Below the pieces are notes generated by a model, which worked only from the letters and a program-made list of their open reading frames with translations, did not search any database and had not been told where the DNA came from. Below, in pieces: positions 22,193 through 29,649 of a stretch of 41,721 nucleotides of DNA. The position numbers and the translations under genes were made by a program. Within the stretch, counting starts at the first letter, position 1. Every line of letters begins with the position of its first letter. This DNA is from Rhabdothermincola_A sp041688815. Lineage in GTDB: Bacteria; Actinomycetota; Acidimicrobiia; Acidimicrobiales; Acidimicrobilacustridaceae. The stretch lies in assembly GCA_041688815.1 (NCBI GenBank), contig JBDNHK010000083.1:1-41721 (forward strand). Reading direction: 5' to 3'.

Positions 22193-23506
22193 CTACGGCG
22201 GCCTCGGGGCGAGGGGGCTGTGGTGTTGGGGTTGGCTGGTGACGATGGTGGCGTTGGTGGGGTGCGCGGCCCGGAGTTGGTGGTTGGGGTCGCCGGTGAG
22301 GGTCCAGCCGCCTTCGTGGACGGCGTGGTGGTGGGCGTGGCACAAGAGCACGAGGTTGCCCATGGTGGTCGGGGACGGCCAGTGCACGATGTGATGGGCG
22401 TGCAGGAACCGGGTGTTGGTGCACTGTCCGAACCGGCAGTGCCCGTCGCGGTGCACGAGCGCCCGCCGCATCTGGGGGCTGACCGTGCGTTGGGTGGTAC
22501 CGACCCCGACCAACACCCCGTGACGGTCCTGCACCGCCAGCTGGGTGCGACTGTCGCACAACAGGCGGCGGGCGGTGGCGGTGGCGAGGGGTTGAGACGC
22601 TTCGAGTTCGGCGGTGGCGGCAGGGTCGGCGTCGTCGATGGCGGCGAGTTCGGCGATGACCAACACCGTGGCCCGATCCGGGTCGGTGTCAGCGGCGAGG
22701 TTCGCCCCGGCCAACGCCGCCAGACCATCAGCGCGACGCTGATCGGGGGTGGCGGCAACGTCGGTGTGAGGGTCACGGTCGGGCATGGCCCGCTCGATCG
22801 CCGCCAACAACCGGCGGCCGTCATCAACAGGGAGCGCCCCCCGGAGCAACAACTCGTGACCGTGTTCCCACGCCCGCAAGTACCGGGCGGCGCGCGCAGC
22901 ACGATGATCAGCCGCAACTGGCCGTTTCCGGCGGGCGAGTTGGCGGGCCAGCACCGCCGCCGGCAACCCCTGAGCCTGAACCGCCCACGCCGCGTCACTC
23001 TCGGTGTCGGCGAGCTGGCTGACCGGGCGGGCCTGGTCGGCACTCAACCGCCCCGCCGCCGCCGCCTCAGCCAGGCGCGGTAGCCCCTGCAGACGCTGAC
23101 CGACCTCGACCGCGTCGACCGCACGGGCCCGGTCGACCCCCAACGTGTTGGCCGCCCAATCCGCGGCGTCACGAGCCCCCGACACCGCATAGGCCTGGCG
23201 GTCGTCGATCAACCCCAACAACAACCGCTGCTGATGCTCCACCGCCGACACCACCGCCTGCACCCCCTGCGCCGCAGCACGCAGACCCGCAGAGTCGAGA
23301 CGCCCCCAATCCAACCGGGGAACCCCACTCGACGGGCCCTCACCATCGACGACACCGAGACAGCCGGCGAGCACCGTCAGCACCTCCACCACAACCGGCA
23401 ACGCATCGACTTCAGCGTCGACGCAGCTCGGGTCCCCGTCACGCCCACCATGCCCGTCGCGCACACCGACAGCACTGCTTTGGTTCGTCATGATTCCCAC
23501 GGCCAT
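22193..23506 (-). CDS. DUF222/13E12-type HNH endonuclease
   Basis: The 437-residue protein has a long alpha-helical DUF222 domain (about 50-330; AAQGVQAVVSAVEHQQRLLL, GRLSADQARPVSQLAD) followed by a C-terminal HNH nuclease. The nuclease has CRFGQC and CHAHH as zinc-site cysteines, HAHHIVHW as the catalytic His cluster and GNLVLLC before the last motif. All HNH residues look intact. This family is multicopy and mobile-looking in actinobacteria (REP13E12 of mycobacteria). The ATG at 23506 has GAGGAC upstream; ATG 23491 is an alternative. It has its own sigma-70-like promoter and no link to acyl-CoA metabolism. It is flanked by a 27-bp direct repeat carrying the local operator, consistent with insertion. 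Confidence 0.88.
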   Translation of the reverse strand: MAVGIMTNQSSAVGVRDGHGGRDGDPSCVDAEVDALPVVVEVLTVLAGCLGVVDGEGPSSGVPRLDWGRLDSAGLRAAAQGVQAVVSAVEHQQRLLLGLIDDRQAYAVSGARDAADWAANTLGVDRARAVDAVEVGQRLQGLPRLAEAAAAGRLSADQARPVSQLADTESDAAWAVQAQGLPAAVLARQLARRKRPVAADHRAARAARYLRAWEHGHELLLRGALPVDDGRRLLAAIERAMPDRDPHTDVAATPDQRRADGLAALAGANLAADTDPDRATVLVIAELAAIDDADPAATAELEASQPLATATARRLLCDSRTQLAVQDRHGVLVGVGTTQRTVSPQMRRALVHRDGHCRFGQCTNTRFLHAHHIVHWPSPTTMGNLVLLCHAHHHAVHEGGWTLTGDPNHQLRAAHPTNATIVTSQPQHHSPLAPRPP

Positions 23507-23571
23507 CAAGTCCTCGAGCGAAATGAGCGACTGGCGGGCACCGAAACCGGCACCGAGTGGGGAAGAAGCCC

Positions 23572-23600
23572 ACCCTACCGGATCGAACACACGTACGCAA
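23572..23600 (-). promoter_or_regulatory. Sigma-70-like promoter of the HNH gene
   Basis: On the minus strand TTGCGT (23600-23595) is followed after exactly 17 bp by TAGGGT (23577-23572). This would start transcription about 60 bp before the ATG at 23506. No operator overlaps it, so the gene is probably outside the regulon. Confidence 0.5.
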
Positions 23601-23775
23601 GCAGGAACTCAGGATTCGCGGAAGTTGCAGCACCGCAAGCGCCTCGGGGAACACCAACCGCGGCAATTCGTCTCGCTCCAACCACGGCTTCCGCCGACCG
23701 TCCGTCGGCAGCCTCGGCGTTGATGGCTGACTCAACCGGCACAGGCGAGCACCCGAGCCGTGAGACCCGGGAATC

Positions 23776-23802
23776 GAATCTGACGTTCGTGTCATACTAC
23801 GC
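23776..23802 (+). repeat. Right copy of the 27-bp direct repeat
   Basis: It matches 22122-22148 with a single C/T difference near its 3' end. The start-to-start distance is 1654 bp, enclosing the HNH gene and its promoter. No clear terminal inverted repeats are visible at the ends of the enclosed segment. Confidence 0.75.
23780..23795. promoter_or_regulatory. Operator palindrome 9 (CTGACGTTCGTGTCAT)
   Basis: This site lies 78 bp upstream of the SDR/VOC/crotonase/ligase run starting at 23874. A plus-strand -10-like CATACT (23793-23798) overlaps its right end. Confidence 0.7.
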
Positions 23803-23873
23803 CTCGGCCCGGGGGAGCCGGCGTCGACATCCGGGCCGACGGTGCCGCCCCGTCGACCCACCGAGGAGCGTCG

Positions 23874-24770
23874 ATGTTGCTGGAGAACCGCGTGGCCATC
23901 GTGACCGGAGCGGGGCGAGGCATCGGCCGCGAGTTCGCCCTCGAGCTCGCCCGCCAGGGTGCCTCGGTCGTGGTCAACGACCTCGGTGTGGGGCTGCGGG
24001 GCGACACCACCGGCGATGATCCCGCCGGCGAGGTGTGCGCCGAGATCGAGGCCGGGGGCGGACGGGCCGTGCCTTCGCACGAGTCGGTCACCGACTTCGA
24101 TGCCGCCGAGCGGATCGTCGCCACGGCCACCGAGACCTTCGGTCGGGTCGACATCCTGGTGAACAACGCCGGCATCGTGCGCGACCGCACCCTGGTGAAG
24201 ATGACCGAGGACGACTTCGACGCCGTGATCGCCACCCACCTGAAGGGAGCGTTCAACCTGGCCCGCCACGCCGTGCCCCTCATGAAGGAAGCCGGCTACG
24301 GACGCATCGTCAACGTCACCTCGTCGGCCGGCCTGCGGGGGAACTTCGGTCAGACCAACTACGGCGCGGCCAAGGCCGGGATCATGGGGATGACGTTCGT
24401 GTGGGCCCTCGAGCTCGGCCGGTCGGGCATCACCGTCAACGCCATCGCCCCGGCCGGAGCCACCCGCATGACTGCCGCCCTGGCCGGTGACGGCGAGCCC
24501 GACCCGCGTCTCGACCCCGCCGGAAACGCTCCGCTCGTGGCGTACCTGGCCTCCGAGCAGGCCGGTCACGTCAACGGACAGATCTTCGGTCGCACCGACT
24601 TCAGCTACACCCTCTTCCAGCACCCCAAGCAGATCGCCTGGATGAACCGGGCGGGAGGATGGGACGCCGACGGCGTGGCCGCCGAATTCGACGCCACCCT
24701 CGGCCAACATCTTCAGCAGGTGGGAATGGTCATGCCGTCAGGTCTCTCCCAGGACACCGCCCGGTCATGA
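23874..24770 (+). CDS. SDR dehydrogenase, resembling the 3-hydroxyacyl-CoA dehydrogenase domain of MFE-2
   Basis: This 298-residue SDR has TGAGRGIG (11-18), NNAG (97-100), S150/S151, Y163 and K167 (TNYGAAKAGI). The insertion VVVNDLGVGLRGDTTGDDPA after the second strand is characteristic of the dehydrogenase part of peroxisomal multifunctional enzyme type 2 and its bacterial relatives, which oxidise (3R)-hydroxyacyl-CoA. The C-terminal extension (HPKQIAWMNRAGGWDADGVAAEF) is also seen in that group. The ATG at 23874 has GGAG seven bases upstream. It overlaps the VOC gene by 4 bp (ATGA) and leads a likely operon running to 28442. Confidence 0.85.
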   Translation: MLLENRVAIVTGAGRGIGREFALELARQGASVVVNDLGVGLRGDTTGDDPAGEVCAEIEAGGGRAVPSHESVTDFDAAERIVATATETFGRVDILVNNAGIVRDRTLVKMTEDDFDAVIATHLKGAFNLARHAVPLMKEAGYGRIVNVTSSAGLRGNFGQTNYGAAKAGIMGMTFVWALELGRSGITVNAIAPAGATRMTAALAGDGEPDPRLDPAGNAPLVAYLASEQAGHVNGQIFGRTDFSYTLFQHPKQIAWMNRAGGWDADGVAAEFDATLGQHLQQVGMVMPSGLSQDTARS

Positions 24771-25201
24771 GCGCCGCCCCGACCGTCACCGTCAATCACC
24801 TGGGCCTCGGCGTAGCCGACATCGAGCGTTCCCGCTCCTTCTACGAGAACGTGCTGGGCTTCGAGTTCGCCTACGAGCTGCACCCGCCCGACCCGATCTG
24901 CTCCACCCTGCTCGAAGTGGCCGAGCCGGTCGGGCTCACCGCGGTGTACCTCACCAGTGGTTCGTTCACCCTGGAACTGCTGCACTTCGAGCGGCCCGGC
25001 AATCCGAGCGCCGTGGTCCGGGTGATGAACGAGCCGGGGTTCACCCATCTGTCCTTCACCGTGCCCGAACTGGCGGCGGCGGTCGCCGCCGTCGTCGAAT
25101 ACGGAGGGCAGGTGCTCGAAGCCACCAACATCGGGGTGGCCGTGATGGTGCGCGACCCCGACGGGCAACTGCTCGAGCTCCTCCCCGCCAAAGGAACGTG
25201 A
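24767..25201 (+). CDS. VOC/glyoxalase-superfamily protein (epimerase-like)
   Basis: The 144-residue protein has two beta-alpha-beta-beta-beta modules with a full set of metal ligands: H11 (VNHLGLGV), E70 (FTLELLHF), H94 (FTHLSF) and E137 (GQLLELLP). The arrangement fits glyoxalase I, methylmalonyl-CoA epimerase or ring-cleaving or isomerising VOC enzymes. With acyl-CoA genes on both sides an epimerase or lyase on a CoA thioester is the best guess, but VOC specificity cannot be read from this. The ATG at 24767 overlaps the SDR stop; the next SDR begins 7 bp after its stop. Confidence 0.82.
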   Translation: MSAAPTVTVNHLGLGVADIERSRSFYENVLGFEFAYELHPPDPICSTLLEVAEPVGLTAVYLTSGSFTLELLHFERPGNPSAVVRVMNEPGFTHLSFTVPELAAAVAAVVEYGGQVLEATNIGVAVMVRDPDGQLLELLPAKGT

Positions 25202-25208
25202 CCCGGCC

Positions 25209-26054
25209 ATGGAACTGAACGGGAAGGTCGCCCTCGTCACCGGCGCCAGTCGCGGGGTGGGCGCGGCCGTGGCCCTGGCCCTGGCCGAGGCGGGCTGCGC
25301 CGTCGCCGCGGCCGCCCGCTCGACCGCCGACGCCCCCCAACGCACCCCGGGCACCCTCGACGAGACCGTGGCCCGCATCGAGGCCGCCGGGGCCCGGGCC
25401 CTGGCCGTGCCCACCAACCTGGCTGACCCCGACGAAGTCGCCGCCATGGTCGACACGACGGTCGCGCACTTCGGGCGCCTCGACATCCTCGTGAACAATG
25501 CCGCCGTCACCTTCGTCGGCGACATCGACATCGCGCCCTCCCGCCACGCGCTGGTGATGGCGGTGAACCTCGACGCACCGCTCGTCGCCACTCGCGTGGC
25601 CCGCCCGCACCTGGCCGCCCACGGCGAGGGAGCCATCGTCAACGTGTCCTCGGTGGCGGCGCTGTACCCGCACCCGGGCCTGATGTCCTACGGCATGAGC
25701 AAGGTCGCGCTGGAACGGTTCACCGTCGACTGTGCCCGCCAGTTCCAGGACCAGCACATCGCCGTGAACTGCTTCCGCATCGACATCCCGGTCGCGTCGG
25801 AGGGCTTCATCGCCAACACCCCCGGCATGGACCGCTCCGACTGGGAGCCCCCCGCCGTGGCCGCCGAAGGCATCCTCTGGATGCTGCGCCAACCCCTCGG
25901 CTACACCGGCCAACGCGAGTCGATGTTCGCTCTGCGCCAACGCGAGGGGATCATGGCCAGCCGAGCCGACCGTCCCCACACCGACCGACCCCCGACCGAG
26001 CTGTTCTCGGGACGCGCCGACCTCGGCCACGAGGTCTTCGTCGAGCCCTACTGA
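25209..26054 (+). CDS. SDR oxidoreductase
   Basis: This 281-residue classical SDR has the TGASRGVG loop (11-18), NNAAV (96-100), catalytic S148, Y161 and K165 (SYGMSKVALE), and an unusual post-catalytic stretch NCFRIDIPVASEGF where most SDRs have a P-G motif. Its C-terminal 50 residues (REGIMASRADRPHTDRPPTELF) extend beyond the usual fold and are polar. The cofactor is probably NADP, given AAARST after the second strand. Start ATG 25209. It lies between the VOC and crotonase genes in one run. The end of the gene is duplicated as a 14-bp tandem repeat. Confidence 0.83.
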   Translation: MELNGKVALVTGASRGVGAAVALALAEAGCAVAAAARSTADAPQRTPGTLDETVARIEAAGARALAVPTNLADPDEVAAMVDTTVAHFGRLDILVNNAAVTFVGDIDIAPSRHALVMAVNLDAPLVATRVARPHLAAHGEGAIVNVSSVAALYPHPGLMSYGMSKVALERFTVDCARQFQDQHIAVNCFRIDIPVASEGFIANTPGMDRSDWEPPAVAAEGILWMLRQPLGYTGQRESMFALRQREGIMASRADRPHTDRPPTELFSGRADLGHEVFVEPY

Positions 26055-26070
26055 CCGAGCCCTACTGACC
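26043..26070 (+). repeat. Tandem 14-bp duplication of a gene end (GAGCCCTACTGACC x2)
   Basis: Copies at 26043-26056 and 26057-26070 are identical. The first contains the last codons and stop (TGA 26052-26054) of the SDR gene, so the second is a non-coding echo. The following GAACCGAACC is a further small repeat. Confidence 0.8.
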
Positions 26071-26093
26071 GAACCGAACCAGGAGCCACCCCC

Positions 26094-26861
26094 GTGCTCG
26101 TCACCCGCCAACGCATCGGCCTCACCGAGGTCCTCACCCTGAACCGGCCCGAGGCCGCCAACTCGCTCAACCCGGCGCTCATCGGCGAGCTGGGCGCGGC
26201 CCTCGAGGCGATCCTCGGTGACGACGACGCCCGCGCCGTGGTGATCACCGGCGCCGGCGAGCGGCACTTCTGCGCCGGCATGGACCTCAGCGCGCTGGCC
26301 GACGTGAACGCGCGCTCCGACGGACCCCAGCCGGGATCGGCGATGTTCGCCCAGTTGATGGCCGGCGACTACCCCAAGCCCCTCATCGCGGCCGTCAACG
26401 GGGCGGCGGTGGGTGGGGGCATGGAGCTGGTGATGGCCTGCGACATGGCGATCGCCGCCGACCACGCCCGCTTCGGGCTGCCCGAGGTCAAGCGCGGGCT
26501 CTACGCCGCCGGTGGCGGCACCATGCTGTCGACCCGCATGCCCCTGGCCCTCGCCCTCGAGATGGGCCTCACCGGCCGGTTGATCGACGCGCCCAAAGCG
26601 GCGGCCGCCGGGCTGGTGAACCAGATCGTGGCTCTCGCCGACCTGATGGCGACGGTCACGGCCCTGGCCGACGAGATCGCCGGCAACGGGCCCCTGGGTG
26701 TGCAGCTCACCAAGAAGTTGATGCGCTACGCCGTCTCGAAGGGCCCCGACGCGGGCCAGGCCACTCCGGAGGAGATGAACGCGGTGTTCCGCAGCGACGA
26801 CGCCCGCGAGGGTGCGACCGCGTTCATGGAGAAGCGCCCGGCCCGATTCACGGGCCGCTGA
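26094..26861 (+). CDS. Enoyl-CoA hydratase (canonical crotonase)
   Basis: This 255-residue crotonase has both hydratase glutamates: E111 (VGGGMELVMACD) and E131 (FGLPEVKRGLYAAGGG). The oxyanion segment ERHFCAGMDLSAL is normal, so this is the most convincing true enoyl-CoA hydratase in the window, adding water to trans-2-enoyl-CoA. The C-terminal helix ends EGATAFMEKRPARFTGR, typical of the family. The GTG at 26094 has AGGAG 8-9 bp upstream. The gene is followed after 24 bp by the ligase gene. Confidence 0.88.
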   Translation: MLVTRQRIGLTEVLTLNRPEAANSLNPALIGELGAALEAILGDDDARAVVITGAGERHFCAGMDLSALADVNARSDGPQPGSAMFAQLMAGDYPKPLIAAVNGAAVGGGMELVMACDMAIAADHARFGLPEVKRGLYAAGGGTMLSTRMPLALALEMGLTGRLIDAPKAAAAGLVNQIVALADLMATVTALADEIAGNGPLGVQLTKKLMRYAVSKGPDAGQATPEEMNAVFRSDDAREGATAFMEKRPARFTGR

Positions 26862-26885
26862 GCCGGGCCGATCGAGGACGCGACG

Positions 26886-28442
26886 ATGACCTTCGAGCGC
26901 AGCCTGCAACACCAGTCGACCCTGCATCCCGAACGGGCCGCGATCATCATGGCCGCCACCGGTGCCGTGACCACCTACGCCCAGCTCGACGATCGTTCGA
27001 GCCGGATCGCCCACACCCTGCGCGCCGCCGGGCTCGGGATCGGTGACCACATCGCCCTCATGATGGGCAACAGCTCGGCCTTCCTCGAGGTGGCGTGGGC
27101 GGCGCAGCGGTCCGGTCTGCGCTACACCGCCCTCAACAGTCACCTGCGCCGAGACGAGGTGCAGTACATCCTCGACGACTGCGGGGCCTCGGCGTTCGTC
27201 ATCTCGGCGGAGCTGGCCTCTGTCGCCGCCGACCTCGATCTCTCGCGAATCGGGCTGCGCATCGTGGTGGGCTCAGCCGAGAGCGGGTGGCCGAGCGGCT
27301 TCGTCGACTACGACGAGGCTCTGGCCCAGGCCCCGGCCGGGCCGATCGCCGACGAGGCCGAAGGTCGCGAGATGCTCTACTCGTCGGGCACCACCGGCCG
27401 ACCCAAGGGCGTGAGCAAGCCCCTCGTCGCCGTCGAGCCCGGCGACCCCGCGTCACCGGCGGTGGCCATCGCCGAAGGGGTGGCCGCGGCCCTCGGCCCC
27501 GACGCCGTCTACCTCACCCCGGCGCCGCTCTACCACGCCGCTCCGCTCGTCTACACGATGGGCTGTCACCGGGCCGGGGCCACGGCGGTGGTGATGGAGG
27601 CCTTCGACGCCGACGCCTGCCTGGCCACCATCGAGCGCCACCAGGTGACCCACGCCCAGTTCGTACCCACGATGTTCACCCGCCTGCTGCGCCTTCCCGA
27701 CGAACAGCGCCAGGCCCACGACACCTCGTCGCTGCGGATGGTGTTGCACGCCGCCGCCCCCTGCCCGATCGCGATCAAGCAGGCCATGATGGCCTGGTGG
27801 GGTCCGATCCTCTACGAGTACTACGCCGGTACGGAGGACATCGGCGGGAGCTTCATCGGACCGCAGGAGTGGTTGACCCACCCCGGCTCGGTGGGGCGAC
27901 CCAATTGCGAGATGCACATCGTCGGCCCCGACGGAACCGACCTCCCGGTCGGTGAGGCCGGCACGATCTGGTTCGCAGGAGGACGCGACTTCGAGTACCA
28001 CAACGACCCGGGCAAGACGGCGGCGGCCGGCAACGAGCAGGGCTGGCGCACTCTCGGCGACGTGGGGTACCTCGATACCGACGGGTACCTCTACCTCACC
28101 GATCGGTCGGCCGACATGATCGTGTCGGGCGGGGTCAACATCTATCCCCGCGAGGCCGAGGACGTGCTGGCCCTGCACCCCTCGGTGCTCGACGTCGCCG
28201 TCTTCGGTGTTCCCGACGACGAGATGGGCGAGGCGGTGAAGGCGGTCGTGGAGTTCGCCGACCCCGGGCAGCCGGCGTCGGAGGCCGAGCTGCTGGCGTG
28301 GTGTCGCGAGCGGCTCGCCCCGTACAAGTGCCCCCGCTCGATCGACGTCATCGACGCCATGCCCCGCGACCCCAGCGGGAAGCTGTTCAAGCGCCGCCTC
28401 AAGGACCCCTACTGGGAGGGCCGCCAGACCCGCATCATGTGA
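26886..28442 (+). CDS. Acyl-CoA ligase (FadD-like)
   Basis: This 518-residue adenylate-forming ligase has P-loop YSSGTTGRPKG (about 167-177), YEYYAGTEDIGG as the adenine-binding segment, GWRTLGDVGYLDTDGYLYLTDR at the domain hinge and a C-terminal PRDPSGKLFKRRL with the catalytic Lys. The sequence after the P-loop (VSKPLVAVEPGDPASP) has an insertion seen in actinobacterial FadD proteins acting on steroid-side-chain or other bulky acids, so such a substrate is possible. It ends the plus-strand run; its stop (28442) lies 3 bp from the convergent ACAD gene end (28446). Confidence 0.88.
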   Translation: MTFERSLQHQSTLHPERAAIIMAATGAVTTYAQLDDRSSRIAHTLRAAGLGIGDHIALMMGNSSAFLEVAWAAQRSGLRYTALNSHLRRDEVQYILDDCGASAFVISAELASVAADLDLSRIGLRIVVGSAESGWPSGFVDYDEALAQAPAGPIADEAEGREMLYSSGTTGRPKGVSKPLVAVEPGDPASPAVAIAEGVAAALGPDAVYLTPAPLYHAAPLVYTMGCHRAGATAVVMEAFDADACLATIERHQVTHAQFVPTMFTRLLRLPDEQRQAHDTSSLRMVLHAAAPCPIAIKQAMMAWWGPILYEYYAGTEDIGGSFIGPQEWLTHPGSVGRPNCEMHIVGPDGTDLPVGEAGTIWFAGGRDFEYHNDPGKTAAAGNEQGWRTLGDVGYLDTDGYLYLTDRSADMIVSGGVNIYPREAEDVLALHPSVLDVAVFGVPDDEMGEAVKAVVEFADPGQPASEAELLAWCRERLAPYKCPRSIDVIDAMPRDPSGKLFKRRLKDPYWEGRQTRIM

Positions 28443-28445
28443 TCG

Positions 28446-29606
28446 TCAGCGGGGCAGGCCGAGCATCCGTTCACCGATGATGGTGCGCTGTACCTCCGAG
28501 GTGCCTCCGGCGATCGACGCCGCCTTGCTCCACAGCCACTGCCGTTGCCACTTACCCGCCGCCGGATTGTCGGCCGCCGACGCCCACAGCGGTGACGCGG
28601 GGCCCACGACGTCGAGCGCCACCTCCGACAGCAGTTGGGTCATGTCGGTCCACGCCAGCTTCACCACGCTCGACTCGGCGCCCGGCTCCTCGCCCCGGGC
28701 CAGGCGCGTCATGGTGCGCCAGTTGTGGAGACGCAGCACCCGCAGGTTCACATAGGCGTCGACCAGTCGGTCGCTCACCAGTGGATCGTCGAATGCTCCG
28801 GTGGCGGCGGCCAACGTGAGCAGCTCGTCGAGGTACACCTCGTGCACCACCTGCTCCTTGAACGGGAACGTGGTGCCCCGTTCGTGGGCCAGCGTGGTGT
28901 TGGCCACCGCCCAACCCTGATCGAGCGGGCCGACCAGGTGGTCGCGTGGCACGAACACCGAGTCGAAGAAGACCTCGTTGAACTCGGCCTCGGTGGTCAT
29001 CGTGACCAGCGGACGCACGTCGATGCCAGGCGCTTCCATATCGACCACCAGATAGGAGATGCCCCGGTGCCGAGGGGCCTCGGGGTTGGTGCGCACCAGG
29101 GCGATCCCCCATCGCGAGTGCTGCGCGTAGCTGGTCCAGACCTTCTGGCCGTCGAGCAGCCAGCCGTCGCCCACGTCGGTGGCCCGGGTCATGAGACCGG
29201 CGAGATCGGACCCCGCGCCGGGCTCGCTGAACAGCTGGCACCAGATCTCCTCGGCGTTCAGGATGCCGGGCAGCCATCGGGTCTTCTGGGCGTCGGTGCC
29301 GTGGGTCAGCAGCGTGGGCCCGGTGAGGTTGACCCCGGTGCGGTTCACCGGTTGGGGCGCCCGGGAGCGGGCGTACTCCACGTTGAAGATGGCCACCTCC
29401 ACCGGGGTGGCGTCGCGTCCTCCGTACTGACGGGGCCAGTGGATGCCCACCCAACGATCGGCCGCCAACCGGGCCTGCCAGCGCCGCCCCCACTCGAACT
29501 CCTCGTCGAAGGAGGCGAAGCTCGGTGTGGTTTCGACGTTGGCGACCAGCCATTCGCGGGCCTCGTCTCGGAAGGCCAGTTCGGACTCGCTGAGGGTCAG
29601 GTCCAC
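28446..29606 (-). CDS. Acyl-CoA dehydrogenase (paralogue of the one at 14908)
   Basis: This 386-residue ACAD closely parallels the protein at 14908-16164: LAADRWVGIHWPRQYGGRDATPVE, EIWCQLFSEPGAGSDLAG, WLLDGQKVWTSYAQHSRW and the end GTSEVQRTIIGERMLGLPR. Gly replaces the medium-chain catalytic Glu, and helix G carries LAHERGTT with the alternative Glu. It lacks the proline-rich tail of its paralogue. Unlike that gene it has no small-subunit ACAD gene beside it; its upstream neighbour is an acyl-CoA ligase gene (29650-31224), 43 bp away, probably co-transcribed. Start ATG 29606 has GGGTCAGGTCC-like sequence nearby but no strong Shine-Dalgarno. Confidence 0.86.
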   Translation of the reverse strand: MDLTLSESELAFRDEAREWLVANVETTPSFASFDEEFEWGRRWQARLAADRWVGIHWPRQYGGRDATPVEVAIFNVEYARSRAPQPVNRTGVNLTGPTLLTHGTDAQKTRWLPGILNAEEIWCQLFSEPGAGSDLAGLMTRATDVGDGWLLDGQKVWTSYAQHSRWGIALVRTNPEAPRHRGISYLVVDMEAPGIDVRPLVTMTTEAEFNEVFFDSVFVPRDHLVGPLDQGWAVANTTLAHERGTTFPFKEQVVHEVYLDELLTLAAATGAFDDPLVSDRLVDAYVNLRVLRLHNWRTMTRLARGEEPGAESSVVKLAWTDMTQLLSEVALDVVGPASPLWASAADNPAAGKWQRQWLWSKAASIAGGTSEVQRTIIGERMLGLPR

Positions 29607-29649
29607 GGGGTCTCGCCGACGCCCGAAGCACGGTGGCTGGCGGAGGCGC

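Larger units (their letters stand above)
23507..23873. other. 367-bp non-coding stretch upstream of HNH and SDR genes
   Basis: No convincing gene is present; the short open frames show no domain or codon pattern. It is less GC-rich than its surroundings. It holds the HNH promoter (23572-23600), the right copy of the 27-bp repeat with operator 9, and the SDR leader with GGAG before 23874. Confidence 0.7.

Noticed and set aside
859..23795. Assignment of the palindrome to KstR, KstR2 or CRP
   Set aside because: The half-site TGAC(R) with a 4-bp centre does not match TnnAACnnGTTnnA, the CAAG/CTTG type, or TGTGA-N6-TCACA.
25056..27143. A 695-codon minus-strand open frame
   Set aside because: It is opposite the VOC, SDR, crotonase and ligase genes, with shadow composition and no motif.
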